A stretch of DNA of 64,000 nucleotides from Bradyrhizobium sp. KBS0727 (GTDB lineage: Bacteria > Pseudomonadota > Alphaproteobacteria > Rhizobiales > Xanthobacteraceae): NCBI RefSeq assembly GCF_005937885.2, contig NZ_CP042176.1, forward strand, positions 1,731,501 to 1,795,500. The letters run 5' to 3'. The notes beneath the pieces are model-generated. The model saw nothing but the letters and a program-made list of their open reading frames with translations, was not told the origin of the DNA and made no database searches. This document shows, in pieces, positions 1-9,600 of the stretch; position 1 is the first letter of the stretch, and the number at the start of each line of letters is the position of its first letter. The translations under genes and the position numbers were made by a program.

Positions 1-648
1 GCGCTGCGCGGCGATCCGCCAAAACCGCTGTCGGCGTTTGCGCCCGACGCCAGCGGTTCGGGCAAGAAGGTGCTGCTGATCGATCACGACGACAGTTTCG
101 TGCACATGCTGGCGGATTATTTTCGGCAGGTCGGCGCCGACGTCACCGTGGTCCGGCATGTTCATGCGCAGGACATGCTGAAGAAGAAGTGGGATCTCCT
201 GGTGCTGTCGCCCGGGCCGGGAAGACCTGAGGATTTCGGGATTTCGAAGACTATTCGTACCGCGCTGGACAACAAGCTGCCGATCTTCGGCGTCTGCCTC
301 GGCGTGCAGGCGATCGGTGAATATTTCGGCGGCCAGCTCGGCCAGCTCGGCCAGCCAGCGCACGGACGGCCATCCCGAGTCCAGGTGCGCGGCGGGCGGC
401 TGATGCAGAACCTGCCCAACGAGATCGTCATCGGCCGCTATCATTCGCTCTATGTCGAGCGCGACAGCGTGCCTGAAGTGCTCGAGGTCACCGCGACCAC
501 CGAGGACGGCGTCGCGATGGCGATCGAACACAAATCTTTGCCGGTCGGCGGCGTGCAGTTTCATCCGGAGTCGCTGATGTCGCTCGGCGGCGAGGTGGGC
601 CTGCGCATTGTCGAGAACGCGTTCCGGCTTAATGTTGGAGCGAACTGA
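1..648 (+). CDS. trpE(G): Anthranilate synthase, fused TrpE(G), C-terminal glutaminase part (5' truncated by window)
   Basis: The reading frame is open from base 1, so the gene starts outside the window; 215 residues are visible. They form a class I glutamine amidotransferase domain that supplies ammonia to the chorismate-using TrpE half in tryptophan synthesis. The nucleophile motif GVCLG and the HPES motif of the Cys-His-Glu triad are present. A linker of about 23 residues precedes the domain in frame without a start signal, which points to the single-chain TrpE-TrpG fusion known in rhizobia rather than a separate trpG. The fusion is inferred, because the TrpE half is not visible. Confidence 0.9.
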   Translation, partial: ALRGDPPKPLSAFAPDASGSGKKVLLIDHDDSFVHMLADYFRQVGADVTVVRHVHAQDMLKKKWDLLVLSPGPGRPEDFGISKTIRTALDNKLPIFGVCLGVQAIGEYFGGQLGQLGQPAHGRPSRVQVRGGRLMQNLPNEIVIGRYHSLYVERDSVPEVLEVTATTEDGVAMAIEHKSLPVGGVQFHPESLMSLGGEVGLRIVENAFRLNVGAN

Positions 649-665
649 ATGCAGGTTTCCACCCC

Positions 666-767
666 GTCATTCCGGGATGGTGCGTTAGCACCAGACCCGG
701 AATCTCGAGATTCTCAGATGCGCAATTGCGCATCGTAGTTCGATGCTTCGCATCGCCCCGGAATGAC
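666..767. repeat. Class A intergenic palindromic repeat, copy A1
   Basis: REP-like element bounded by GTCATTCCGGG and its inverse CCCCGGAATGAC. It contains a TGGTGC/GCACCA hairpin, the palindrome AATCTCGAGATT, the palindrome TGCGCAATTGCGCA and a CGATGC/GCATCG hairpin. It fills the gap between trpE(G) and apt. Confidence 0.9.
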
Positions 768-785
768 ATTTGAAGCGAGAACCCG

Positions 786-1325
786 ATGACATTCGACCAC
801 GATCTGAAAGCCACCGTCCGCACCATTCCGGATTACCCGAAGCCGGGCATCCTGTTTCGCGACATCACCACGCTATTGGCGGACGCGCGCGCCTTTCGCC
901 GCGCGGTCGACGAGCTGGTGCATCCCTGGGCCGGCAACAAGATCGACAAGGTCGCCGGCGTCGAGGCGAGGGGCTTCATTCTCGGCGGCGCCGTGGCGCA
1001 TCAGGTCTCCGCCGGCTTCGTGCCGATCCGCAAGAAAGGCAAGCTGCCGCACACCACGGTACGGATCGCTTACTCCTTGGAATACGGCCTCGACGAAATG
1101 GAAATGCACGCCGATGCCGTGCATCCCGGCGAGCGCGTGATCTTGGTCGATGATCTCATCGCCACCGGCGGCACCGCGGAAGGCGCAGTAAAACTGTTGC
1201 GCCAGATCGGCGCCAACGTGGTCGCCGCCTGCTTCATCATCGACCTGCCGGATCTCGGCGGCGCCGCCAAGCTGCGCGCGATGGATGTGCCGGTGCGAAC
1301 GCTGATGACGTTCGAGGGGCATTGA
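786..1325 (+). CDS. apt: Adenine phosphoribosyltransferase
   Basis: A 179-residue type I phosphoribosyltransferase, the usual Apt length. It makes AMP from adenine and PRPP in cytoplasmic purine salvage. The PRPP-binding loop [13 protein letters not shown] lies at residues 118-130 and the family motif VEARGF at about 59-64. A class A repeat separates it from trpE(G), so it probably has its own transcript. It converges on the GIY-YIG gene with only 17 bp between the stop codons. Identity is secure from the motifs and length. Confidence 0.96.
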   Translation: MTFDHDLKATVRTIPDYPKPGILFRDITTLLADARAFRRAVDELVHPWAGNKIDKVAGVEARGFILGGAVAHQVSAGFVPIRKKGKLPHTTVRIAYSLEYGLDEMEMHADAVHPGERVILVDDLIATGGTAEGAVKLLRQIGANVVAACFIIDLPDLGGAAKLRAMDVPVRTLMTFEGH

Positions 1326-1342
1326 ACGCGGTTTCGTCGCGC

Positions 1343-1675
1343 TCAGACGGCCGTGGCGCCGAGCTGCGACCGCCAATGCAGCGCGCGCTCCTTCAGCAGC
1401 GCGTCGCGGACATAGGGGATATCTTCCTCTTCCAGCCGTTCGCATTCGGCGAACGTCAGGCTGTCGGGCCCGTGCGCGGTCCATGCCGCCTGCAGGCTCC
1501 GGCAGGTATGGCTGCCCTGGCGCAGCGAGAACCAGATCCGGTTCTGGATCTTCTCCAGATTGGGCGACTGTCCGACCCACGTCTCCGAGGTGGCCGTGCA
1601 GCGGACGACGTAAATCCCCGCGATGGTCTTTCGCTCCTTGTAGGCGGCGATCGCGGCCTTTCTGTCTGACGTCAC
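1343..1675 (-). CDS. GIY-YIG nuclease family protein (110 aa)
   Basis: A small stand-alone domain. The N-terminal AGIYVV and the following WVGQS correspond to the GIY and YIG strands of the GIY-YIG endonuclease fold, and a conserved Arg-containing helix (NRIWFSLRQG) follows. Related small proteins are widespread in Bradyrhizobium without known function; nuclease activity is inferred from the fold only. A perfect 20-bp palindrome lies about 60 bp upstream of the start, suggesting a dedicated regulator or self-recognition. It is convergent with apt. Confidence 0.8.
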   Translation of the reverse strand: MTSDRKAAIAAYKERKTIAGIYVVRCTATSETWVGQSPNLEKIQNRIWFSLRQGSHTCRSLQAAWTAHGPDSLTFAECERLEEEDIPYVRDALLKERALHWRSQLGATAV

Positions 1676-1737
1676 GGGGTGGCCTCGCGAGGGTTTTCAG
1701 GGTCGGCGAAGCGATAACAGGCCGGGGAGGTTGCGTC

Positions 1738-1757
1738 AATATTACCCGGGTAATATT
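1738..1757. promoter_or_regulatory. Perfect 20-bp palindrome upstream of the GIY-YIG gene
   Basis: AATATTACCCGGGTAATATT is perfectly self-complementary (two 10-bp arms, no loop). It sits between two leftward genes, in the promoter region of the GIY-YIG gene. The AT-rich arms around a CCCGGG core stand out from the local base composition and look like the operator of a dimeric repressor. The binding protein is unknown, and I found no second copy in the window. Confidence 0.6.
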
Positions 1758-1780
1758 TGCCGAGCAGCGGGACCAGCGAG

Positions 1781-2452
1781 CTACGACCCCTGCAGCAGCA
1801 GGCTGAGTTCGAGGTCCCGAAAACTGCTGTAATTCCGGCGGATCCATTGATGCAGCTCGGTCGACGAATCCTTTTCGTTGCGCAGGTAGCCGGTGAACGA
1901 AAAGGTCAGGCGGTCGATATAGGTCTTCAGGAACGTCGGCAGCGCCGAGATCCGCAATACCCGTCCGCCCTCCATCGCCGCGGGCAGCTCGCCGCGCACC
2001 ACATGTTCGTTGTCGACGGTGACGAGGGCGTTCGGCGGGATCTGCTGCTGCAGCATCGGAAAGGCCCGCGCGGAGACGCGGTCGATGTCGGCCACGAACA
2101 GGATGACCGGCGCGACCCGGCGTCTGGCGGCTTCCTTCAGGAAACCGATCTCCCCGGTCATCTTGAAGAATTCGTCGAAGGCGTGGAAGCCGAGGTCGAT
2201 CACCTTGGCGATGCCGTCATCGACGATCAGGCGGTCCATCAGCTGCATCTTGCCGTAGGTGTCGATGACGTCGGCCGTCTCGGTCGTGCGCGGCAGATAG
2301 TCGAGCAGCGACGGCTCCTTCAGATTGATATCGAAGGAGTTCACCGTGCCGTTTTTCAACAGCAGGAATTCGCTGAGCAGCCGCGCGATCAGCGTCTTGC
2401 CGACCAGCGGACGGGGCGAGCAGATGATGTAAACGGGCGTGAGGCTCATCAC
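1781..2452 (-). CDS. Uncharacterised P-loop NTPase (223 aa)
   Basis: The N-terminus (residues 6-25) shows a beta strand followed by the Walker A-like SPRPLVGKT, then LIARLLSEF, as in the MinD/ParA/SIMIBI superfamily, although the loop lacks the usual second lysine and double glycine. Further on, VIDLGFHAFDEF and APVILFVAD look like Walker B and nucleotide-site strands. There are no membrane segments. It lies 56 bp downstream of a second ParA-like gene on the same strand, so the two probably form an operon. Start is GTG 2452 or ATG 2449; no strong Shine-Dalgarno is visible. Function is not known to me. Confidence 0.7.
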   Translation of the reverse strand: MMSLTPVYIICSPRPLVGKTLIARLLSEFLLLKNGTVNSFDINLKEPSLLDYLPRTTETADVIDTYGKMQLMDRLIVDDGIAKVIDLGFHAFDEFFKMTGEIGFLKEAARRRVAPVILFVADIDRVSARAFPMLQQQIPPNALVTVDNEHVVRGELPAAMEGGRVLRISALPTFLKTYIDRLTFSFTGYLRNEKDSSTELHQWIRRNYSSFRDLELSLLLQGS

Positions 2453-2508
2453 GCGCTATATCAGGGGATTTTTTCGCCTAATCCAGCCCCATCCCGCCCG
2501 GCAAGCGA

Positions 2509-3264
2509 CTATTTTTCGCCGCTGCGCGCCATCGGTTTGCCGGCGCCGACGAGGTCGGTCAGCTTGATGCGGTCGAACTCGCTCCAGACATTGGCGAGCC
2601 AGTGCCGGACATAGCCGCGCAGCACGAACGAATAGTTCGCGGCCTCGTCGTCCTTGCCCTTGTTGGCGACGAATTTGAGGAACGGCACCGAGGAGACCTC
2701 GACCTGTTCATAGGCCATTTCGTTGAGCTTGGGGATTGTTAGCTCGGTGGCGTCCTTGATGCGGTGGAAATAGGAATTGTAGGTCGCCTGGTCCCACTGG
2801 AAGAACTGGGTGTCGTTGATGAAGTTCTTCACCAGGAAATATTTGGCGCCGACCATGAAGTTCGCCGTCTCGGCGATTTCGTCGAGCGAGGCGATCGAGG
2901 GTCCCAGTATATGGAACACGGCAAAGGTGATCTGGCCGGATTTCGCCGCATCGAGAAAGCCGATATCGCGCAGCGAGGCCAGCGCCGGCGACAGCAGTCC
3001 GGCGCGGACGTCGATCACGGTGACCGAGGGGCTGGCGGCGTTCAGCGTATCGAAGATCTTCATCTGGTCCGAGGTCGTCGTCATGTCGACGATCTCGGTG
3101 ATATCAGGGTGGAAGCGCATCAGCGTGCCGCGCGGCGACTCGGTGTCGAACGCCCGTGTCGGCACGTTGTTGGCACTGAAATAATCCAGAAGAGTCCGCG
3201 AAACCGTGGTCTTGCCGACCCCGCCCTTGTCCGCGCCCACCACAATCACGACCGGCTTTGCCAT
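2509..3264 (-). CDS. ParA/MinD-like P-loop ATPase (251 aa)
   Basis: The N-terminal sequence MAKPVVIVVGADKGGVGKTT carries the deviant Walker A (KGGVGKTT) of ParA/MinD ATPases. VTVIDVRAG and the VKNFINDTQFF segment resemble the downstream strands of the same fold. I chose ATG 3264 over the longer frame because AAGGGA lies just upstream of it. No ParB-like or MinC/E partner is adjacent; instead a second atypical P-loop gene follows. It may position a complex at the membrane or pole, but that is inference from the family only. Confidence 0.75.
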   Translation of the reverse strand: MAKPVVIVVGADKGGVGKTTVSRTLLDYFSANNVPTRAFDTESPRGTLMRFHPDITEIVDMTTTSDQMKIFDTLNAASPSVTVIDVRAGLLSPALASLRDIGFLDAAKSGQITFAVFHILGPSIASLDEIAETANFMVGAKYFLVKNFINDTQFFQWDQATYNSYFHRIKDATELTIPKLNEMAYEQVEVSSVPFLKFVANKGKDDEAANYSFVLRGYVRHWLANVWSEFDRIKLTDLVGAGKPMARSGEK

Positions 3265-3434
3265 GGAATTCCCTTGAACAGCGCCCCCGACCGCGGGAGC
3301 GATCGGCAGGTCCCCATCCCCTGCTTTGGGCGCGAACATGGCAGAAACAAGGGAGAATTCAATTCCTCAGGCCGCCGCTTGCGTTATTCCTCCCAGATTC
3401 CTTCGCAACCGTGGGCTGCGGGCGAAAGGGGGGC

Positions 3435-4622
3435 TCAGCGGCGCCGGCCCCAGGGGCCTGATAACGGAGGCGGGGTTCCTCCCTCCGCGCTATCCGCGGG
3501 CCGGCCGGCATCGCTCCACGGGCCGCGGGGAAGGGGCGGCGGGGTCTGATCCGTCTGCTCTGCCTGATCGTCGGGCTCGCTGGACGCATCCGACGGCAGC
3601 GCCAGCGGGCCCGGATCGTGGCCGCCCGCGAACTGGACCAGCGCCTTGATGCGCGAATCCACCGACGGATGGGTCGCGAACAGATCGGTAAAGCCCTCGC
3701 GCGGGTTATCGACGCAAAGCTCCATGACGGCCGAGGTAGCACCCGGAAGCTCGCCGCGATTCTCGATCTTGCGCAGCGCCGAGATCATGGCGTCGGGATC
3801 CTTGGTGAGTTCGACCGAGCCGGCGTCGGCCAGGAACTCGCGCGACCGCGACAGCGCCAGTTTGACGACCTGCGACAACAACCAGGCCACCACGATCAGG
3901 GCGATCGCGATGATGACGACGATGACGGCGCCGCCGCCGGAGCTTTTGCTGTCGCTGTCCGAGGAGGACGACGACGATCGCGAGGATGACGACGAGGATC
4001 CCCAGCCGCCGCTCCAGCTCAAATTGGTAAACATCCGGAAGAACAGTTCGCCGAAAAAGCCGACCACGCCGGCGATGATGACCGCGACCACCATCAGTTG
4101 CACGTCGCCGTTGCGGATATGGGTCAGCTCGTGGCCCAGCACGGCCTCGATTTCGTGGTCGTTGAGCGCGTTGAGAAGTCCCGTGGTAACGGTGACGGCA
4201 TATTGCCGCCGGTTGAGACCGGTCGCGAACGCATTCAGCGCCGGGCTGTCCATCACCTTCAGCTTCGGCATCGGGATGCCGCGCGAGATGCAGAGATTTT
4301 CCAGCAGATTGTAGAGCCGCGGCTGCTGCTGCCGCGTCACGTCCTCGCCGCCGGTGACGGCGTCGATCATGTTCTGGTGGAAGAAATAGGCGATCACGAT
4401 CCACAATGCGGCGACGATTGTCGCGTAAGGTGCTGATGTGATCAGGTCGCGGAAGGCTGCCCTCAAATAATAGTCGGCCGAGGCGTCGCTGTTGATCACG
4501 ACCTCCGCGATCAAGGCGCCGGCATAGACCAGCACATAGATCAGCAGGAACAGGCCGGCGAGCAGCAGCATCGAACGAAACTTGTTCGACGCGATGTGCG
4601 TGTAGAGACCATACGCGGCCAT
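3435..4622 (-). CDS. M48 family (HtpX/Ste24-like) membrane zinc metalloprotease
   Basis: A 395-residue protein with two N-terminal membrane segments (about 17-42 and 66-82), the zinc motif HELTH at 164-168 within GHELTHIRNGD, and the third ligand Glu in SREFLADAG near 262. A hydrophobic segment follows the catalytic helix, then a run of serine and aspartate at 208-228, another hydrophobic stretch at 232-250, and a Pro-rich acidic C-terminal tail after about 330. M48 enzymes cleave misfolded membrane proteins. It follows lemA on the same strand, a recurrent pairing, although a class A repeat lies between them. Confidence 0.92.
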   Translation of the reverse strand: MAAYGLYTHIASNKFRSMLLLAGLFLLIYVLVYAGALIAEVVINSDASADYYLRAAFRDLITSAPYATIVAALWIVIAYFFHQNMIDAVTGGEDVTRQQQPRLYNLLENLCISRGIPMPKLKVMDSPALNAFATGLNRRQYAVTVTTGLLNALNDHEIEAVLGHELTHIRNGDVQLMVVAVIIAGVVGFFGELFFRMFTNLSWSGGWGSSSSSSRSSSSSSDSDSKSSGGGAVIVVIIAIALIVVAWLLSQVVKLALSRSREFLADAGSVELTKDPDAMISALRKIENRGELPGATSAVMELCVDNPREGFTDLFATHPSVDSRIKALVQFAGGHDPGPLALPSDASSEPDDQAEQTDQTPPPLPRGPWSDAGRPADSAEGGTPPPLSGPWGRRR

Positions 4623-4636
4623 GATCGTTACGCCCG

Positions 4637-4737
4637 GTCATTCCGGGGCGTCGCACAGCGACGAACCCGGAATCTCGAGATTCTCGGACGTGCAATTGCA
4701 CGTCCAAGTTCACGCCGTTGGCGTGCCCCGGAATGAC
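4637..4737. repeat. Class A intergenic palindromic repeat, copy A2
   Basis: Same outer arms as A1. The first hairpin here is CGTCGC/GCGACG and the second palindrome is GTGCAATTGCAC. It lies between lemA and the M48 protease gene. Confidence 0.9.
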
Positions 4738-4759
4738 TGAGGTGGCGAAGCATCATGCC

Positions 4760-5320
4760 TTAGAACTTCACCGTCGGCGTCGCCTCGACTTCGGTGCGGC
4801 TGGCGCCGAGGTCGAAGAAGTCCTTGCGGGTGAAGCCGAACATGCCGGCAAACAACGCGGCCGGCATCTGCTGGATGCCGGTGTTGTATTCCTGAACCGC
4901 GTTGTTGAAGAAGCGGCGGCTGGCCGCGATCTTGTTTTCGAGGTCGGACAGTTCGCCGGCGAGCTGCTGGAAATTGGCGTTGGCCTTGAGGTCCGGATAG
5001 GCCTCCGACAACGCGATCAGCCTGCCGAGTGCGCCAGAGAGCTGGTTCTCGGCGGCGCCGACTTGGGCCGGTCCCTGCGCCGACATCGCCGAGTTACGGG
5101 CCTTGATGACGTCGTCAAGCGTGCCGCGCTCGTGGGCGGCGTAACCCTTGACGGTTTCGACCAGGTTCGGGATCAGGTCGTGGCGCTGCTTGAGCTGGAC
5201 GTCGATGTCGGCAAAGGCCTGACTGACGCGCTGACCGAGTGCGACCAGCCGGTTATAGGCGCCGAACGCAAACAACACGATAATGACGATGACGCCGAGA
5301 ACGATCCATCCGGTCGACAT
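4760..5320 (-). CDS. lemA: LemA family membrane-anchored protein
   Basis: A 186-residue protein with one N-terminal membrane anchor (WIVLGVIVIIVLFAFGAYN) followed by the helical LemA domain, including the typical QRVSQAFADIDVQLKQRHDL and PDLKANANFQQL segments. ATG 5320 is chosen over a longer frame because AGGAG sits at the right distance and the anchor then begins at once. LemA proteins are usually encoded beside M48 or TPM-domain genes, as here. The molecular role is poorly defined; envelope quality control with the protease is inferred from context. Confidence 0.92.
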   Translation of the reverse strand: MSTGWIVLGVIVIIVLFAFGAYNRLVALGQRVSQAFADIDVQLKQRHDLIPNLVETVKGYAAHERGTLDDVIKARNSAMSAQGPAQVGAAENQLSGALGRLIALSEAYPDLKANANFQQLAGELSDLENKIAASRRFFNNAVQEYNTGIQQMPAALFAGMFGFTRKDFFDLGASRTEVEATPTVKF

Positions 5321-5456
5321 GGCAAGCAGCTCCTGTGGGACTGACAATCGGGGAAAACTAGACGAAAAACCGGGCGCGCGGCACCCCGCCGCGACTTGGG
5401 GCACACCGTTAGTCGGAAGTAAGGCTGGATAAGTTCACTGTCGCGAACACTCAGGC

Positions 5457-5582
5457 GTCATTCCGGGATGGTGCGTTAGCACCAGACCTCAGGGGTGCAA
5501 TTGCACCCCGGGGGAATCTCGAGATTCCCCGATGTGCAATTGCACATCTGAGGTTCGATGCTTCGCATCGCCCCGGAATGAC
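5457..5582. repeat. Class A intergenic palindromic repeat, copy A3 (extended)
   Basis: A longer variant. It has an additional GGGTGCAATTGCACCC palindrome besides ATGTGCAATTGCACAT, so two CAATTG modules flank the AATCTCGAGATT-type core. It lies between the divergent 3' end of the rsm22 gene and lemA. Confidence 0.88.
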
Positions 5583-5586
5583 GAGA

Positions 5587-6555
5587 TCAATCCACCGCAT
5601 CGCCCCATCGCCAGCGCCGGGCGCGGGCATAATCGGCCTTGGCGCGGCGCGGCGTGCGCGTCCACGCGAGGCCGTCCGGGGTGCACAACTTGGCCGATAC
5701 TTCGACCTTGCTCACTTCAGGCTGCGCCAGCACCCGGGCCGGACGTTTCGTCATCGGTGTGCGGGTCAGCGCGACATAGGCGAATTTTTCGTCCTCGAAC
5801 GGCAACTCGGCGCCCTTGACCTGCTTGTGCGCGCGCGAACGCTGCAGGCGCTGGGTGAAATGGCACCAGTCCGGCGCGGCAAGCGGGCATTGGCCGTCGT
5901 GCGGGCAGGGGGCGGCGACATGCGCGCCCAACGCGATCAGTTGCGCGCGCAGCGCGATGATCCGCGCGTAACCGGCCGGCGTGCCGGGTTCGACCACGAG
6001 CAGCGTATCGCCGGTCTTTTCCCACATCAGAGCGGCCAGCGCGCGTCGTTCGACATCGCCAATCTCGCCGATCATGTAACTGGCGATGACGAGATCGGCG
6101 GCGTCGGCCTTGGCCAGCGCGGATCGGGCCTCGCCACGTTCGTAGTCGGTGTTACGCAGGCGAAAGCTGTCGCTGAAGAGATTAAGCGCCAGCGTCCGAA
6201 GGGCGTCGTTGGCATCGAGCAGCGCAAAGCCTTGCAGCGACGGGAAGGTTTCCGCCGCCGCCCAAGTGGCGGTGCCCGGCCCGGCGCCTATATCGAGCAG
6301 ACTTGCCGGTGCAAAGTCCGGCCTGATCTCGCAGAGCGCGTTCAGGCTCGCCGTGACCGCGGCGTAGGTCGCGGGCATCCGCGCCAGCGCGTAGGCCAAC
6401 GCATCGGTCTCCGACCGGATCGCGCCGGAGCCGCCGCCGTCGCGGTAGGTTTTCGAAATCGACGCGGCGCGGCCGGCGGCATCGCTGCGCGAAAAACCCC
6501 GCAGCTTGCCGTCGAGTGCTGCTTTCAGTTCGGCGGGGAGGTCGGGTGAGGTCAT
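5587..6555 (-). CDS. Rsm22-like small ribosomal subunit methyltransferase family protein
   Basis: A 322-residue class I SAM-dependent methyltransferase-like protein. The SAM-binding glycine motif LLDIGAGPGTATWA lies near residues 85-98. The cysteine cluster PCPHDGQCPL...WCHF at about 215-235 is the Rsm22 hallmark and probably binds an iron-sulfur cluster. Mitochondrial Rsm22/METTL17 is needed for small-subunit assembly; the bacterial members are presumed to act on ribosomes but their substrate is not established. The length matches bacterial members. Confidence 0.9.
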   Translation of the reverse strand: MTSPDLPAELKAALDGKLRGFSRSDAAGRAASISKTYRDGGGSGAIRSETDALAYALARMPATYAAVTASLNALCEIRPDFAPASLLDIGAGPGTATWAAAETFPSLQGFALLDANDALRTLALNLFSDSFRLRNTDYERGEARSALAKADAADLVIASYMIGEIGDVERRALAALMWEKTGDTLLVVEPGTPAGYARIIALRAQLIALGAHVAAPCPHDGQCPLAAPDWCHFTQRLQRSRAHKQVKGAELPFEDEKFAYVALTRTPMTKRPARVLAQPEVSKVEVSAKLCTPDGLAWTRTPRRAKADYARARRWRWGDAVD

Positions 6556-6572
6556 TTGTTGCCGTCATCCAC

Positions 6573-6652
6573 GTCATTCCGGGATGGTCCGAAGGACCAG
6601 ACCCGGAATCTCGAGGTTCCGGGTTCGTCGCTGCGCGCCGCCCCGGAACGAC
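6573..6652. repeat. Class A intergenic palindromic repeat, copy A4 (short)
   Basis: A short copy with the TGGTCC/GGACCA hairpin and an imperfect AATCTCGAGGTT core, lacking the CAATTG module. It lies between the start of the rsm22 gene and the 3' end of smc. Confidence 0.88.
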
Positions 6653-6662
6653 GGATTTCAGC

Positions 6663-9600
6663 TCACGCCACGTTCTGATCGAGGATCTTGACCGCGTCGT
6701 CGAGGCCAACCGAGACCAGTTGCGAGACGCCGCGTTCGGCCATGGTGACGCCGTACAGCCGATTCATCCGCGCCATCGTGATCGGATTATGCGTGATGAT
6801 GATGAAGCGGGTGTCGGTCGACGATGTCATTTCGTGCAGCAGGTTGCAGAACCGCTCCACGTTGTGGTCGTCGAGCGGCGCGTCGACTTCGTCCAGCACG
6901 CAGATCGGCGACGGGTTGGTGAGGAACACCGCGAAGATCAGCGCCAGCGCGGTCAGCGCCTGCTCGCCGCCCGAGAGCAGCGACAGCGTCTGCGGCTTCT
7001 TGCCGGGCGGCTTGGCGATGATTTCGAGGCCGGCTTCCAGCGGATCGTCGCTCTCGATCAGGTGCAACGCCGCTTCGCCGCCGCCGAACAGTTCGACGAA
7101 CAGCCGCTTGAAGTGCTCGTTAACGGTCTCGAACGAGGTCAACAGCCGCTCGCGCGCTTCCTTGTTCAGGCTCTGGATGCCCTGGCGCAGCCGCTTGATG
7201 GCTTCGACGAGGTCGTCGCGCTCGGTGGTCAGTGCCGTGTGCTGGGCCTCGACCTCGCGCAGTTCTTCCTCGGCGCGCAGGTTGACGGCGCCAAGGCGCT
7301 CGCGATCGCGGCGCAGCTTTTCGAGGTTTTCCTCGACCTCGTTGAGCGGCGGCAATTCCGCGCCCGGCTCGAGTTCGGCCAGCGCCGCCACGGCGTGCGG
7401 TTCGACTTCGAGCATGTCGTGGATTTCACGCTCGATGTCCGCAAGCCGGCGCTTGGTGCCTTCCATGCGCTCCTCGGCGCGGGCGCACGCTTCGCGGGCG
7501 CTGGAGAGCGCTTCGAGCGAGGCCTTGGCCTCGCGGTCGGTTTCCGCCATCACGCTTTCGGCGGCGGCCAGCGCGTCCGCGGCAACGCGCCGGGCGCTTT
7601 CGGCCGATTCGATTTCGTTGATCAGCGCGCGGCGCTTTTCCGCGAACACGGCCGGTGCGTTATCCAGCTCGGCACGCTCGGCGGTCACTTCGGTGATGCG
7701 GGCTTCGACGGTGGTGACCTGCGAAGCCGCGCTCTGCTTGCGGTTCTGCCATTCGGTGCGCTCGGCGAGGATCGCCTGCACGCGGCGGTCGGCCAACTCG
7801 GCCTCGCGCGCCAGCGCCTGCGCTTCGGCACGCACTTGGGCGGCGAAACGGCGATGGCCTTCGATGTCGGTGCGAACGGCGGCAAGCCTTGTCTCAGTGT
7901 CGAGGCTCGGCGGCAGTTCGTCGAGCGCCGCGTTGGCGCTCTCATGCGCGGCTTCGGCCTCGGCGCGGTCGGCAGCCAGACGCGAATGGGCTTCCGTCAG
8001 CGCCGATTTGCGGGCGCTGTGGCGGTTGATCTCGCGTTCGGTCGTGGCATAGCGTTCGCGCGCGGCATCGGCCTCGCGCTGCGCGGCGCGCCATGCCTCG
8101 CGGGCCGCGGACTCGGCGCTCGATGCCATCTTCAGTTCGGTCTCGGCGTCTTCCAGCGCCTGCCGCTTTGCGGCAGCGTCGGTGCGCGCCTGCTCCAGTT
8201 CATGTTCAATGTCGACAAGCCGGGCGCGTTCGGCGAGACGCCGTGCCGCACCGGTCGGCGCATGCGCGGCCGCGACAAAACCGTCCCAGCGCCAGACGTC
8301 GCCTTCCAGCGACACCAGCCGCTGGCCGGTCTTGAGTTGCGAAACCAGCTCCGCGCCGCGTTCCTTCGGCACGACGCCGATCTGCGCCAGCCGGCGCGTC
8401 AGTTCGGTCGGCGCCTCGACATGGGAGGCGAGGGCTTCGACGCCGGCCGGCAGTGCCGGGTCGTCGAAGGTGGCACCGGCATTGGTCCAGCGCATCGGCG
8501 CCGACGGATCGACCGGCGCGTCGAGATCGTCGCCGAGCACGGCGCCGAGCGCCTTTTCAAAACCCTTGGCGACGGTGACGCCGTCGATGATCGGCGGCCA
8601 CAGGTTCTTGGTCTCGCCATTGACGAGCTTGGAAATCGTGCGGGCTTCGGTCTCGAGTCGCTGCACGCGCTTGTCGGCCTCGGCGAGCGGGGCGCGCGAG
8701 GCTTCGAGCTTTTGCCGCGCGGCGACGTGGCCGGTCTCAGAGGCCTGGGCTGCGGCTTCCGATGCCGCGAGGCTTTCCTGCGCGGTCTCCATGGCGCCGG
8801 CGAGCGCGTCGATGTCGCCGAGATTGCCGGTTTCCTGCGCCAGCTTCTGCTCGTCGCTGGCGACGTTGGCGATTTCCTGGTCGAGCCGGGCCAGGCGGTC
8901 GCGATGGGTGCGCACGCCGGCCTCAAGCTGGTTGCGCTTGGCGGTGAGGTCGGCAAGCGCGGTGGTCAGCTCGCCGAACATGCGCTCGGCCGCGGCCAGC
9001 GTCGCTTCGGCTTCCGAAACCCGTTCGTCGACGCCGGAGCGCTTTTCGACGCGCGACTTGATCTCTTCCTTGATCTCGGAATCTTCGGTGTCGAGCCGCT
9101 GCAGCGCGGCGTCGGCATCCAGGTTCTGCTGCTGTTCGCGGGCGATGTCGGCGGCGAATTGCGTCAGCCGGCGGTCGAGTTCGGCGACGCGCTCCTTGGC
9201 GCGCGCTTCCTCGCGGTTGAGCTGCTCGCGGGCATTGGTCAGTCGCTGCAGTCCGGCGGCGGCGCGGGCTTCGCCCTCGCGCAGCGCCGGCAATTCGCTA
9301 GCGCGGATCGCCTGGATACGCGCGGCCTCGGCCTGTTCGCGGGTACGTTCGGCCATCTCGCGAACGTTGAGGTCGTGGGTATGGGCGGACTCGGCGACGT
9401 CGGCATGGGCCTCGAGCCAGCGCAGATGGAACAGCGTGGCCTCGGCCTTGCGTACCTTGGCGGCGACTTCGCGGAACCGGATGGCCTGGCGAGCCTGCTT
9501 CTTCAGACCGTCGACCTGGCCGGCGAGCTGGCCGATCACGTCCTCGACGCGGGTCAGGTTGGTTTCGGCAGCCTTCAGCCGCAGTTCGGCTTCGTGGCGG

